From the NCBI RefSeq assembly GCF_007827555.1, contig NZ_VISS01000013.1:1-64000 (forward strand): a stretch of DNA of 64,000 nucleotides. The letters are read 5' to 3'. Below the pieces are notes generated by a model. It worked only from the letters and a program-made list of their open reading frames with translations. It was not told the origin of the DNA and searched no databases. Position 1 is the first letter of the stretch; every line of letters starts with the position of its first letter. Below, piece by piece: positions 28,142 through 37,372 of the stretch. A program made the position numbers and the translations under genes. This stretch comes from Aeribacillus composti (GTDB lineage: Bacteria > Bacillota > Bacilli > Bacillales > Aeribacillaceae).

Positions 28142-29449
28142 ATGAACAATCAAGTTGTCAACGTTATCGGTGCTGGGCTAGCTGGAAGCGAAGCGGCATG
28201 GCAAATTGCCAAAAGAGGAATTCAAGTTCGCTTGTACGAAATGCGTCCAAAAAAGCAAACTCCGGCCCATCATACGGATAAATTTGCTGAACTGGTCTGC
28301 TCTAATTCGTTGAGAGCCAATTCTTTGACAAATGCAGTCGGAGTATTGAAAGAAGAAATGAGAATGTGTGACTCCGTAATTATTTCGGCTGCTGATCAAT
28401 GTTCCGTTCCGGCTGGGGGTGCACTTGCCGTTGATCGCCACGAATTTGCGGATATCGTCACTAAACGGGTGAAAGAACATCCCAATATTACCGTCTTTCA
28501 CGAAGAAGTGACGGACATTCCAGAAGGGCCGACGGTAATAGCAACAGGACCTTTAACTTCAGAAGCATTATCGGAAGCATTAAAAAAGCTTACTGGCGAG
28601 GAATATTTATATTTTTACGACGCAGCCGCACCGATAATTGAAAAAGACAGCATTGATATGGAAAAAGTATATTTGAAATCAAGATACGACAAAGGGGAGG
28701 CTGCATATTTAAACTGTCCGATGACAGAGGAAGAGTTCGATCGCTTTTATGAGGCATTAATCAGCGCGGAAACTGTTCCTCTAAAAGAATTTGAGAAAGA
28801 AATCTTTTTTGAAGGATGCATGCCGATTGAAGTCATGGCAAAGAGAGGAAAGAAAACGCTTCTTTTCGGACCGATGAAGCCTGTCGGCTTGGAGCATCCC
28901 GAAACAGGAAAGCGTCCTTTTGCCGTCGTCCAGCTGCGGCAGGATAATGCGGCAGGGACTTTGTATAATATCGTCGGCTTCCAAACTCATCTAAAATGGG
29001 GTCCGCAAAAGGAAATCATTCAGATGATTCCGGGGCTTGAAAAGGCGGAAATTGTCAGATATGGAGTGATGCATCGAAATACGTTTATCAATTCCCCGAA
29101 ACTGCTTAGACCAACTTATCAATATAAAGGGCGCGAGGATTTGTTTTTCGCCGGACAAATGACTGGCGTAGAAGGCTATGTTGAGTCAGCTGCTTCCGGA
29201 TTAATAGCAGGCATTAATGCGGCATGCCTCGTTTTGGGAAAGGAATTGATTGAATTTCCTGATGAAACAGCAATGGGAAGCATGGCAAAGTATATTACAA
29301 CGGCAGATCCGAATAATTTTCAGCCGATGAATGCGAATTTTGGTCTTTTTAAACCGCTTGACACCCACATTAAAGTGAAAAAAGAAAGAAATGAACAATT
29401 GGCAAAAAGAGCACTTCAAACTATTCAAAAAATTTCGAAAAAATTATAA
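28142..29449 (+). CDS. trmFO: tRNA m5U54 methyltransferase TrmFO (folate/FAD-dependent)
   Basis: TrmFO makes 5-methyluridine at tRNA position 54 using methylenetetrahydrofolate and FAD, the Gram-positive alternative to TrmA. The 435 residues begin with the FAD-binding [12 protein letters not shown] (11-22), followed by the active-site cysteine segment [10 protein letters not shown], and the family C-terminal signature [28 protein letters not shown] precedes the ATG. As in B. subtilis (gid), it lies between topA and codV. Confidence 0.97.
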   Translation: MNNQVVNVIGAGLAGSEAAWQIAKRGIQVRLYEMRPKKQTPAHHTDKFAELVCSNSLRANSLTNAVGVLKEEMRMCDSVIISAADQCSVPAGGALAVDRHEFADIVTKRVKEHPNITVFHEEVTDIPEGPTVIATGPLTSEALSEALKKLTGEEYLYFYDAAAPIIEKDSIDMEKVYLKSRYDKGEAAYLNCPMTEEEFDRFYEALISAETVPLKEFEKEIFFEGCMPIEVMAKRGKKTLLFGPMKPVGLEHPETGKRPFAVVQLRQDNAAGTLYNIVGFQTHLKWGPQKEIIQMIPGLEKAEIVRYGVMHRNTFINSPKLLRPTYQYKGREDLFFAGQMTGVEGYVESAASGLIAGINAACLVLGKELIEFPDETAMGSMAKYITTADPNNFQPMNANFGLFKPLDTHIKVKKERNEQLAKRALQTIQKISKKL

Positions 29450-29458
29450 AATGGATTG

Positions 29459-29498
29459 AAAGGGCTACTGCAAATGTGATACGATTTAGTAGCCCTTT
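29459..29498 (+). repeat. Perfect 11-bp hairpin between trmFO and codV
   Basis: AAAGGGCTACT (29459-29469) pairs perfectly with AGTAGCCCTTT (29488-29498). No T-run follows; instead the codV ribosome binding site GAGGTG starts three bases later. It might act as a weak terminator or influence codV translation. Confidence 0.6.
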
Positions 29499-29512
29499 GT
29501 GAGGTGCTAAGA

Positions 29513-30424
29513 GTGGAAAATGTTAAGAATTATTTAAATTTATTCATTGAATATTTACAAATTGAAAAAAATTATTCACAATATACAATTGTGAATTATC
29601 TGCATGACTTGAATGATTTTTTTTCTTTTATGGAAAAAGAAGGGTTAGAAAGGCTGGATGACGTTCAATATTCAGATATACGTATTTTTTTGACGGATTT
29701 AAGCAAAAAGTATTCCAAAACATCCATTTCCCGTAAAATTTCAAGCATTAGAACTTTTTATTATTTTCTTTTGCGGGAAAAATATGTAACGGACAATCCT
29801 TTTTCTTTAGTGTCACTTCCGAAGCAAAAAAAAGCGATCCCTAGATTTTTATTTGATGAGGAGCTGGAAATGCTGTTTTCCATTTCCGACCTGAATGATC
29901 CGCTCGGGCAGCGGAATCAATTGATTTTGGAATTTTTATATGGAACGGGAATCCGTGTGAGTGAATTATGCCAAATTCGCCTTGAAGACCTGGATTTTTC
30001 CATTGAGACCATTTTAGTAAATGGAAAAGGAAACAAACAGCGCTATGTGCCTTTCGGAAGCTATGCACGTCAGGCAGCGGAACGATATATCCATGATGGC
30101 AGAAGCAAGCTGATGAAAAATCAGTCCGGACAGGATCATCGCTTTTTGTTTGTAAACCATCGGGGAAAGCCTTTAACAGCAAGGGGAGTTCGGTATATCT
30201 TAAAACAGCTGATAGATAATTCAGCAAAAAATCTGCATCTTCATCCGCATATGTTTAGGCATACTTTTGCGACTCACCTCTTAAATGCTGGAGCTGACTT
30301 AAGAAGTGTTCAAGAACTTTTGGGCCATGTTCATTTATCATCAACGCAAATTTATACCCATGTGTCAAAAGACCATTTAAAAAATGTTTATATGGCCTAC
30401 CATCCACGGGCAAAAGATTCTTAA
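29513..30424 (+). CDS. codV: Tyrosine recombinase CodV (XerC)
   Basis: CodV with RipX (XerD) resolves chromosome dimers at dif. The 303 residues have an N-terminal SAM-like domain ([21 protein letters not shown]) and a C-terminal catalytic domain with GTGIRVSEL (first Arg), [14 protein letters not shown] (His-x-x-Arg) and [15 protein letters not shown] carrying the Tyr nucleophile. GTG 29513 ([11 protein letters not shown]) follows GAGGTG by six bases; an in-frame GTG at 29504 overlaps that site. It begins the codV-hslV-hslU-codY operon known from B. subtilis. Confidence 0.96.
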   Translation: MENVKNYLNLFIEYLQIEKNYSQYTIVNYLHDLNDFFSFMEKEGLERLDDVQYSDIRIFLTDLSKKYSKTSISRKISSIRTFYYFLLREKYVTDNPFSLVSLPKQKKAIPRFLFDEELEMLFSISDLNDPLGQRNQLILEFLYGTGIRVSELCQIRLEDLDFSIETILVNGKGNKQRYVPFGSYARQAAERYIHDGRSKLMKNQSGQDHRFLFVNHRGKPLTARGVRYILKQLIDNSAKNLHLHPHMFRHTFATHLLNAGADLRSVQELLGHVHLSSTQIYTHVSKDHLKNVYMAYHPRAKDS

Positions 30425-30438
30425 AGGGAGGCTTGCAA

Positions 30439-30981
30439 TTGTCAACATTTCATGCGACAACGATTTTTGCCATTCGCCATAAAGGACAATGCGCGATGGC
30501 AGGTGATGGACAAGTAACACTTGGCAATCAAGTTGTGATGAAGCATACAGCACGAAAGGTCCGAAAAATTTATAATGGAAAAGTGCTTGCTGGATTTGCG
30601 GGATCTGTTGCTGATGCGTTTACGCTGTTTGAAAAGTTTGAAGGCAGTCTGGAAGAGTATAACGGCAATTTGGCAAGAGCGGCTGTGGAAATGGCAAAAG
30701 AGTGGCGAAGCGACAAAGTATTAAGACAATTAGAAGCAATGTTAATTGTGATGGATGCCCAAAAGCTTCTGCTCCTTTCTGGGACGGGTGAAGTAATCGA
30801 ACCGGATGATGGCATTTTAGCTATCGGCTCAGGGGGAAATTATGCCCTTGCTGCAGGCCGTGCATTGAAACAATATGCCGGTGAACAAATGTCTGCCAAA
30901 GAAATCGCTAAATCCGCTCTAGAAATAGCAGCAAATATTTGCGTTTTTACGAACAATAACATTATCGTTGAGGAACTTTAG
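30439..30981 (+). CDS. hslV: ATP-dependent protease subunit HslV (ClpQ/CodW)
   Basis: HslV is the peptidase ring of the HslUV protease. The 180 residues show [33 protein letters not shown] and [19 protein letters not shown] 30439 gives [10 protein letters not shown], so after Met removal Ser would be the N-terminal nucleophile, as described for B. subtilis CodW rather than the usual Thr. AAAGGGAGG lies about seven bases before this TTG; a TTG six bases earlier is too close. hslU follows after 15 bases. Confidence 0.95.
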   Translation: MSTFHATTIFAIRHKGQCAMAGDGQVTLGNQVVMKHTARKVRKIYNGKVLAGFAGSVADAFTLFEKFEGSLEEYNGNLARAAVEMAKEWRSDKVLRQLEAMLIVMDAQKLLLLSGTGEVIEPDDGILAIGSGGNYALAAGRALKQYAGEQMSAKEIAKSALEIAANICVFTNNNIIVEEL

Positions 30982-30996
30982 AAAGGAGGGAGGCGA

Positions 30997-32400
30997 ATGA
31001 AAAAAATGCAATTATCTCCGAAACAAATTGTTGAACGATTAGACCAATACATAGTCGGTCAGGAAGAAGCGAAAAAAGCGGTTGCTGTTGCGTTAAGAAA
31101 TCGATACCGGAGAAGCTTATTGGATGAAAAAATTCGCGATGAAGTGGTTCCGAAAAACATTTTAATGATTGGTCCGACTGGGGTTGGAAAAACTGAAATT
31201 GCTAGGAGAATTGCAAAGCTCGTCGGCGCGCCCTTTGTAAAGGTGGAGGCAACAAAATTTACAGAAGTAGGGTATGTCGGGCGAGATGTGGAATCGATGG
31301 TCCGCGATTTAGTGGAAACTTCCGTCCGGCTTGTGAAGGAAGAAAAAATGCAGGAAGTAAGAGCACAAGCGGAAGAAAACGCCAATCGCAGGCTGATCGA
31401 GCTCCTCGTTCCGAGTAAGAAAAAACAGGCTGCTTACAAAAATCCTTTAGAAATGCTTTTCGGAGGAAATCAACAAACAAATTCGTTCGAAACGCAGGGA
31501 GAAAATGAACAGGATCTAAAGGAGAAGCGGAGAGAAATCGCCCGCAAATTAGCAGCAGGCGAACTAGAAGACCATTTTGTTACGGTTGAAATTGAGGAAC
31601 AGCAGCCCTCTATGTTCGATCTCCTGCAAGGGACAGGGATGGAGCAGATGGGCTTTAATATGCAGGATGCTTTGAACAGTCTTCTTCCAAAAAGGAAGAA
31701 AAAAAGAAAGCTTACTGTGAAAAACGCCCGAAAGGTTTTGACGAATGAAGAAGCAGCAAAACTGATTGATATGGACGAAGTGACACAGCTTGCCATTGAA
31801 CGCGCGGAACAATCAGGCATCATTTTTATCGATGAAATCGACAAAATTGCCAAAAACGGCCACAACAGTTCTGGTGCTGATGTTTCCCGCGAAGGTGTGC
31901 AAAGAGATATACTTCCAATCGTGGAAGGATCTGCAGTTGTAACAAAATATGGCACCGTAAAAACCGACCATATACTCTTTATTGCAGCTGGCGCTTTTCA
32001 CATGGCGAAGCCATCGGATTTAATCCCTGAATTGCAAGGACGTTTTCCGATTCGCGTGGAATTGAAAAAGCTAACGGCAGATGATTTTGTCCGAATTTTA
32101 ATTGAACCGGATAATGCTTTATTAAAACAATATGAAGCATTATTGGAGACGGAAGGTATAAAATTAGAATTTTCTGACGAAGCTATTCGTAAAATTGCTG
32201 AAATTGCTTACCAAGTGAACCAAGATACAGATAATATTGGGGCAAGAAGGCTTCATACCATTTTAGAAAAACTGCTGGAAGACTTGTTGTTTGAAGCGCC
32301 GGATATAAATTTAGAAAAGGTTGTGATTACACCGAACTATGTGGAAGAAAAATTAAATAAAATTGTTCAAAACAAAGATTTAAGTCAATTTATTTTATAA
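30997..32400 (+). CDS. hslU: HslUV protease ATPase subunit HslU (ClpY)
   Basis: HslU is the AAA+ hexamer that unfolds substrates for HslV. The 467 residues have Walker [14 protein letters not shown] near 57-69, GYVGRDVES (pore region), an I-domain rich in charged residues (about 110-235), Walker [12 protein letters not shown] near 271-281, and the C-terminal [31 protein letters not shown] gives a strong ribosome binding site. It lies between hslV and codY in the conserved cod operon. Confidence 0.98.
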   Translation: MKKMQLSPKQIVERLDQYIVGQEEAKKAVAVALRNRYRRSLLDEKIRDEVVPKNILMIGPTGVGKTEIARRIAKLVGAPFVKVEATKFTEVGYVGRDVESMVRDLVETSVRLVKEEKMQEVRAQAEENANRRLIELLVPSKKKQAAYKNPLEMLFGGNQQTNSFETQGENEQDLKEKRREIARKLAAGELEDHFVTVEIEEQQPSMFDLLQGTGMEQMGFNMQDALNSLLPKRKKKRKLTVKNARKVLTNEEAAKLIDMDEVTQLAIERAEQSGIIFIDEIDKIAKNGHNSSGADVSREGVQRDILPIVEGSAVVTKYGTVKTDHILFIAAGAFHMAKPSDLIPELQGRFPIRVELKKLTADDFVRILIEPDNALLKQYEALLETEGIKLEFSDEAIRKIAEIAYQVNQDTDNIGARRLHTILEKLLEDLLFEAPDINLEKVVITPNYVEEKLNKIVQNKDLSQFIL

Positions 32401-32432
32401 AAAGATGAAATTTTTTAGGAGGATTTGAGATC

Positions 32433-33212
32433 ATGGAGTTATTAGAAAAAACAAGAAAAATTAATGCGATGCTGCAAAAGGCGGCAGGAAAACCTGTTAA
32501 TTTTAAAGAAATGGCGGAAACATTAAGTGAAGTCATTGAGGCAAATATTTTTGTGCTCAGCCGCCGAGGAAAAGTATTAGGCTTCGGCTTGAACAAGCAA
32601 ATAGATAATGACCGCATGAAAAAAATGCTGGAGGAAAGAAAATTTCCTGAAGAGTATACGAAAAGTTTATTTAATATTACCGAAACGTCACCAAATTTAG
32701 ATGTATATAGCGAATATACTGCATTTCCTGTTGAGAACCGCGAGCTCTTTAAAAACGGATATACGACCATTGTTCCGATCATCGGAGGAGGAGACCGCTT
32801 AGGAACCCTTATATTATCTAGACTGGGAACTCAATTTAATGATGATGACCTAATATTGGCTGAATACGGGGCAACTGTTGTTGGAATGGAGATTTTAAGA
32901 GAAAAAGCCGAGGAAATTGAAGAGGAAGCGAGAAGCAAAGCGGTTGTCCAAATGGCAATCAGCTCTTTATCATACAGCGAACTCGAAGCGATCGAACACA
33001 TTTTTGAAGAATTAAGCGGCACAGAGGGATTGCTAGTTGCAAGCAAAATTGCTGACCGCGTCGGCATTACCAGATCTGTGATCGTCAATGCGCTTCGCAA
33101 ATTAGAAAGCGCTGGAGTCATTGAATCTCGTTCTCTTGGTATGAAAGGCACATATATTAAAGTGTTAAACAACAAATTTTTAGTTGAACTAGAAAAATTA
33201 AAAAACCATTAA
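32433..33212 (+). CDS. codY: GTP- and branched-chain amino acid-sensing regulator CodY
   Basis: CodY represses many stationary-phase, motility, competence and amino acid genes when GTP and Ile/Leu/Val are plentiful. The 259 residues have the N-terminal GAF-type ligand domain with [13 protein letters not shown] and [10 protein letters not shown], and the C-terminal winged helix with [34 protein letters not shown] (about 200-235). TTAGGAGG precedes ATG 32433. A strong terminator follows. In B. subtilis CodY also acts on the fla/che promoter that lies just downstream here. Confidence 0.98.
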   Translation: MELLEKTRKINAMLQKAAGKPVNFKEMAETLSEVIEANIFVLSRRGKVLGFGLNKQIDNDRMKKMLEERKFPEEYTKSLFNITETSPNLDVYSEYTAFPVENRELFKNGYTTIVPIIGGGDRLGTLILSRLGTQFNDDDLILAEYGATVVGMEILREKAEEIEEEARSKAVVQMAISSLSYSELEAIEHIFEELSGTEGLLVASKIADRVGITRSVIVNALRKLESAGVIESRSLGMKGTYIKVLNNKFLVELEKLKNH

Positions 33213-33213
33213 A

Positions 33214-33266
33214 AGAAAGCTGCTCTAAAGGTTTGTTTATCAAACCTTTTGAATCAGCTTTTTATA
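33214..33266 (+). terminator. Terminator after codY
   Basis: The inner stem AAAGGTTTG/CAAACCTTT (33227-33235 with 33241-33249) lies inside AAAGCTG/CAGCTTT (33216-33222 with 33255-33261), followed by TTTT. It separates the cod operon from fla/che. Confidence 0.85.
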
Positions 33267-33284
33267 AATGTTTTCTACAAATTT

Positions 33285-33322
33285 CTTATTGAAAATCGGC
33301 TGATTTGTCTAATTTCAATAAG
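33285..33322 (+). repeat. Perfect inverted repeat upstream of flgB
   Basis: The ten-base arms CTTATTGAAA (33285-33294) and TTTCAATAAG (33313-33322) are separated by 18 bases. It may be a regulator site (DegU/SwrA and CodY act here in B. subtilis) or an RNA hairpin. The identity of any binder is unknown. Confidence 0.55.
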
Positions 33323-33448
33323 TTCTAACCTCCTACTCATCCCTCTGAAAAAGCTGCAGAATCAAATTCCAATGTTAAAAAAGTGATAGTCATTTAGAAC
33401 TAGAAAAAAAATAATCGCAATGTACGACGATTTTTTACAAATTATACA

Positions 33449-33477
33449 TAGACTTTAAGCTGTTTCTTTTTTAAAAT
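33449..33477 (+). promoter_or_regulatory. Likely SigA promoter of the fla/che operon
   Basis: TAGACT (33449-33454) and TAAAAT (33472-33477) are spaced by 17 bases. Transcription would start near 33484, about 77 bases before flgB. AT richness makes chance matches easy, so confidence is moderate. Confidence 0.45.
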
Positions 33478-33560
33478 AATATTTATAAATTAGCAAAATT
33501 CGACATTTTTACTTCTTATTTCTTTTGCAATACAAGATCATCATACTTTTGGAGGGAGCA

Positions 33561-33950
33561 ATGAAAATATTTTCTAATTCAATAGCCAATTTGGAGCAGG
33601 CAATTCGAATTTCTTCCTTAAACGGAAAAGTTATAGCCAATAATATTGCAAATGTGGACACTCCAGGGTATAAAGCGAAAACAGTTAATTTTAAAAACGT
33701 TTTGGATCAACAAATAAAACTGGATGCATATCGGACCAATCCGCGTCATCTTCCTTTTGTGGGCAGCGAAAGCACATCGATTGTGGAAACGAGGACAAAC
33801 AGTGCTTATCAGCATAATGGGAATAATGTCGACATTGATCAAGAAATGGCAAAGCTTGCGGAAAATCAAATTTTCTACAATGCATTGATTGACAGATTGA
33901 ATGGCAAATTTAATTCATTAAAAACAGTAATAAAAGGTGGTCGTACATAA
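33561..33950 (+). CDS. flgB: Flagellar basal-body rod protein FlgB
   Basis: FlgB is a proximal rod subunit exported through the flagellar type III system. The 129-residue length equals that of B. subtilis FlgB. It has the rod-family N-terminal motif ANNIANVDTPGYKAKTVNF and the C-terminal helix with VDIDQEMAKLAENQIFYNALI. ATG 33561 follows GGAGGGAG; a longer in-frame reading from TTG 33525 runs through that site. It is the first gene of the fla/che operon and its stop overlaps the flgC start. Confidence 0.96.
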   Translation: MKIFSNSIANLEQAIRISSLNGKVIANNIANVDTPGYKAKTVNFKNVLDQQIKLDAYRTNPRHLPFVGSESTSIVETRTNSAYQHNGNNVDIDQEMAKLAENQIFYNALIDRLNGKFNSLKTVIKGGRT

Positions 33951-34393
33951 TGGGGATTTTTCAGTCTTTAAACATTTCCGCATCAGCTTTAACAGCTCAG
34001 CGGCTGAGAATGGATGTCATTTCATCGAATATGGCAAACATGGAGACGACTAGAGCTGAATATGTGGACGGGCAATGGCAGCCTTACCGCCGGAAAATGG
34101 TTGTAACAGCAGAGGATACAAAACCTTTCTCAGCTTTTCTGAATCAAGAGCTGAACGGCGTTGGAAACGGCGTGAGAGTTCAAGCCATTGTTGAGGACGA
34201 GACGCCTTTTAAAATCGTTTATGATCCCGACCATCCTGATGCAGACGAAAATGGCTATGTTTCTTTGCCAAATGTAGATCCTTTAAAAGAAATGGTCGAC
34301 TTAATCAGCAGCACGCGCTCATATGAAGCAAATGTTACAAGCTTTAATGCATCGAAAAACATGCTGCTGAAAGCATTGGAAATAGGGAAATAG
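33950..34393 (+). CDS. flgC: Flagellar basal-body rod protein FlgC
   Basis: FlgC is a rod subunit located next to FlgB. The 147 residues contain SASALTAQRLRMDVISSNMANMETT at the N-terminus, YDPDHPDADENGYVSLPNVD in the middle, and the C-terminal MVDLISSTRSYEANVTSFNASK, all standard for FlgC. The start codon shares its first base with the flgB stop (TAATG). No cleaved signal peptide is present, as expected for a type III export substrate. Confidence 0.97.
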   Translation: MGIFQSLNISASALTAQRLRMDVISSNMANMETTRAEYVDGQWQPYRRKMVVTAEDTKPFSAFLNQELNGVGNGVRVQAIVEDETPFKIVYDPDHPDADENGYVSLPNVDPLKEMVDLISSTRSYEANVTSFNASKNMLLKALEIGK

Positions 34394-34409
34394 AATAGGA
34401 GTGATGTAA

Positions 34410-34706
34410 ATGATTGAGCAAATTTCTTTTCCGACTCAATCGATCCAGCTCGAAAACCGAGCACAAAGTGCGGAAAATTCTGGGAAATCATCCTTTTCAG
34501 ATATGTTGAAAAAATCGCTGGAAGCTGTCAATGAAGCTCAATTAAATTCCGATCGGCTGACAAATGCTCTTGCAGCAGGACAAAATGTAGAGCTTCATGA
34601 TGTCATGATCGCAGCACAAAAAGCGAGCATTTTACTTGAAGCAACTGTTGAATTCAGGAATAAAGTCATTGAAGCTTATCAAGAAGTGATGAGAATGCAA
34701 ATATAA
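34410..34706 (+). CDS. fliE: Flagellar hook-basal body protein FliE
   Basis: FliE joins the MS ring to the rod and is the first rod-type substrate exported. The 98-residue protein has SFSDMLKKSLEAVNEAQLNSDRL and the conserved C-terminal VMIAAQKASILLEATVEFRNKVIEAYQEVMRMQI pattern. TAGGAGTGA precedes ATG 34410. It sits between flgC and fliF as in the B. subtilis operon. Confidence 0.96.
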   Translation: MIEQISFPTQSIQLENRAQSAENSGKSSFSDMLKKSLEAVNEAQLNSDRLTNALAAGQNVELHDVMIAAQKASILLEATVEFRNKVIEAYQEVMRMQI

Positions 34707-34752
34707 TTAGTCTATTTAGAAATGGAATGTCATTATCGGGGGATCAGAAAGA

Positions 34753-36357
34753 ATGAATCAAAAACTACTGCAAATAAAGGATACAATTTTGTCATTTTGG
34801 AGGCAAAGGACAAAATGGCAAAAAGCCCTCATCATCGGAGGCGCATCGCTCATCATCATTGCCATTATCGTTTCGTCAATAGTTTTGTCAAAACCGAAAA
34901 TGATACCGCTATATACGAATTTATCATTGGAAGAAGCTGGCCGAATCAAAGAAACCCTCGATAACAAAGGGATTCAATCGGAAATAGCCGATAACGGAAC
35001 AACTATTAAAGTGCCGGAAAGCGAAGCAAATGCACTGAAAGTGGAGCTTGCTGCTGAAGGTATTCCTGAAAGCGGAAATATCGATTATTCGTATTTTGGA
35101 CAAAATATCGGTTTTGGCATGACAGATAATGAATTTGATGTATTAAAATTAAAAGCTACACAAACAGAACTGGCCAATTTAATTAAAGAAATCGAAGGCG
35201 TAAAAAACGCTAAAGTGATGGTCAATTTACCTAAAGAAACGGTATTCGTCGGCGAGGACGCAGGAGAAGCATCAGCTTCCATTGTTTTAAATTTGGAGCC
35301 GGGTTACAAGCTTGACCAATCGCAAGTGAATGCACTCTATCACCTTGTTTCCAAGAGCGTGCCGAATTTACCTGTTGAAAACATTGTTATAATGGACCAA
35401 AATTTTGATTATTATGATTTGAAACAAGAGGATACACCTGGCACTAATTTTGCTTCCCAGCTTGAAATCAAATCGGAAATTGAAAAAAATATTCAACGGC
35501 AAGTGCAAAGAATGCTGGGTACGATGATGGGCCAAGACAAAGTGGTTGTCAACGTATCAGCTGATATTGATTTTACCCAGGAAAAGCGGGAAGAAAACTT
35601 AGTCGAGCCAGTTGATGAGGAGAACAATGAAGGAATTGCCATCAGTGCAGAACGGATTACGGAAACATACACAGGTACTGGGGCGCAAGCTGCCGGCGTT
35701 GCTGGAACAGGTCAAACAGATGTCCCGAATACATATCAACAGGCTGCCGGTGCAAACGGAGAAGGAGAATATGAAAAAATTGAAGACCGAATTAATTATG
35801 AGGTAAACCGGATCAAACGGGAAATTGTTGAAAGTCCATATAAAATTAGAGATCTGGGCATTCAAGTCATGGTTGAGCCCCCGAATCCGGAAAATCCAAA
35901 TTCGTTGCCGCAGCAGAGTGTAGATGATATTGAACAAATTTTATCAACAATTGTTCGGACAAGCATCAATGAAGATCCGGAGGCCGAGCCGTTAACGGAT
36001 CAAGACATTGAGGATAAAATCGTAGTTTCTGTTCAGCCGTTTTCAGGCAAAATAAATGCGGATGATTTGGAGGAGCCATCATCATTCCCAATTTGGGGCT
36101 ATGTGTTAATTGGAGCAGGCATTCTGCTTCTTGGCTTGTTATTCCTATGGTGGTGGAAAAGACGGAGAGACGAAGAAGATGAGTATGAAGATGATGAATT
36201 TGACGAAATAGAAGAAGTGGTGCCGCAGCCTGTGCAAGAAGAAGAATCTGTCGAGCAAACGAAAGCAAATGAGCAGCGTAGAAAGCTTGAGGAGCTTGCC
36301 AAAGAGAAGCCTGACGAATTCGCTAAACTATTGCGCACTTGGCTCTATGAAGACTAG
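34753..36357 (+). CDS. fliF: Flagellar MS-ring protein FliF
   Basis: FliF builds the MS ring in the membrane, the base for the rod and export gate. The 534 residues have one membrane segment near 24-46, a periplasmic-side region with ring-building motifs (YTNLSLEEAGRIKETLD and the KVMVNLPKETVF segment), a second membrane segment near 446-467 (GYVLIGAGILLLGLLFLWWW), and a very acidic tail (EDEYEDDEFDE) ending in the FliG-binding LLRTWLYED. GGGGGAT precedes the ATG. Length and layout match the family. Confidence 0.97.
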   Translation: MNQKLLQIKDTILSFWRQRTKWQKALIIGGASLIIIAIIVSSIVLSKPKMIPLYTNLSLEEAGRIKETLDNKGIQSEIADNGTTIKVPESEANALKVELAAEGIPESGNIDYSYFGQNIGFGMTDNEFDVLKLKATQTELANLIKEIEGVKNAKVMVNLPKETVFVGEDAGEASASIVLNLEPGYKLDQSQVNALYHLVSKSVPNLPVENIVIMDQNFDYYDLKQEDTPGTNFASQLEIKSEIEKNIQRQVQRMLGTMMGQDKVVVNVSADIDFTQEKREENLVEPVDEENNEGIAISAERITETYTGTGAQAAGVAGTGQTDVPNTYQQAAGANGEGEYEKIEDRINYEVNRIKREIVESPYKIRDLGIQVMVEPPNPENPNSLPQQSVDDIEQILSTIVRTSINEDPEAEPLTDQDIEDKIVVSVQPFSGKINADDLEEPSSFPIWGYVLIGAGILLLGLLFLWWWKRRRDEEDEYEDDEFDEIEEVVPQPVQEEESVEQTKANEQRRKLEELAKEKPDEFAKLLRTWLYED

Positions 36358-36370
36358 GGGGAAATGACAT

Positions 36371-37372
36371 ATGAAAAAGTTAAACGGTAGGCAAAAGGCT
36401 GCTATTTTATTGATCTCCTTAGGTCCGGAAGCTTCTGCTTCCGTTTATAAACACCTCACGGAAGAAGAAATTGAAAAGCTTACATTAGAAATATCGAGTG
36501 TACGGAAAGTGGATTCGCAAAAAAAAGAAGAAGTGATTGAAGAGTTTCATCAAATCGCCCTTGCGCAAGATTATATTGCCCAAGGGGGGATCCAATATGC
36601 GAAAGAGGTGCTTGAGAAAGCATTAGGAGGGGAAAAGGCAAGTGAAATAATCAGAAGGCTGACATCTTCTCTTCAAGTACGGCCGTTTGATTTTGTTAGA
36701 AAAGCAGATCCGGCTCAAATTTTAAACTTTATACAAAACGAGCATCCGCAAACGATCGCTTTAGTTTTGTCCTATCTGGATGCCAAGCAGTCGGGACAAA
36801 TTTTATCGAGCTTGCCTCAGGAAGTTCAAGCGGATATTGCAAGAAGAATCGCCATTATGGACCGCACATCCCCTGAAGTAATTAATGAAGTTGAACAAGT
36901 TTTAGAGAAGAAGCTTTCTTCTACTGTAACGGAAGATTTCACAGAAACGGGTGGAATCGAAACAGTAGTGGAAGTGTTAAACGGTGTCGACCGCTCGACA
37001 GAACGAACGATACTGGAAGCACTAGAAGTGCAGGACCCCGAGCTGGCCGAAGAAATCAAAAAGCGGATGTTTGTATTTGAAGATATTGTTACCTTGGATA
37101 ACCGCGCCATTCAGCGCGTCATTCGCGAAGTGGATAATAATGATCTCATGCTGGCGTTAAAGGTTGCGTCGGATGAAGTGAAAGAAATTGTCTTTAAAAA
37201 TATGTCAACTAGAATGGCGGAAACATTCAAGGAGGAAATGAATTACATGGGTCCTGTTCGGCTTCGTGATGTAGAAGAAGCGCAATCAAGAATTGTTGAA
37301 GTGATAAGAAGATTAGAGGATGCTGGCGAAATTGTGATCGCTCGAGGACAAGGAGATGAAATCATTGTCTAG
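36371..37372 (+). CDS. fliG: Flagellar motor switch protein FliG
   Basis: FliG couples the rotor to stator torque and sets rotation direction. The 333-residue protein has NGRQKAAILLISLGPEASA at the N-terminus, the EHPQTIALVLSYL motif in the middle domain, and a C-terminal domain with VTLDNRAIQRVIREVDNNDLMLALK and charged residues for stator contact (about 230-300). GGGGGAAATG leads into the start. It overlaps fliH by 17 bases. Confidence 0.97.
   Translation: MKKLNGRQKAAILLISLGPEASASVYKHLTEEEIEKLTLEISSVRKVDSQKKEEVIEEFHQIALAQDYIAQGGIQYAKEVLEKALGGEKASEIIRRLTSSLQVRPFDFVRKADPAQILNFIQNEHPQTIALVLSYLDAKQSGQILSSLPQEVQADIARRIAIMDRTSPEVINEVEQVLEKKLSSTVTEDFTETGGIETVVEVLNGVDRSTERTILEALEVQDPELAEEIKKRMFVFEDIVTLDNRAIQRVIREVDNNDLMLALKVASDEVKEIVFKNMSTRMAETFKEEMNYMGPVRLRDVEEAQSRIVEVIRRLEDAGEIVIARGQGDEIIV

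Larger units (their letters stand above)
33267..33560 (+). other. Gene-free fla/che upstream region
   Basis: This is the longest non-coding stretch in the window (348 bases counted from the codY stop). It is very AT rich and holds no credible gene. It contains the perfect inverted repeat CTTATTGAAA/TTTCAATAAG (33285-33294 with 33313-33322), a likely promoter at 33449-33477, and GGAGGGAG before flgB. I could not find a convincing SigD promoter or CodY box by eye. Confidence 0.6.

Noticed and set aside
31470-31955. A 161-codon minus-strand frame within hslU
   Set aside because: It is the complement of conserved HslU coding, with no promoter, ribosome binding site or family resemblance.
33267-33560. 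SigD promoter or CodY box before flgB
   Set aside because: No GCCGATAT with a correctly spaced TAAA on the + strand, and no good AATTTTCWGAAAATT match, could be found by eye.
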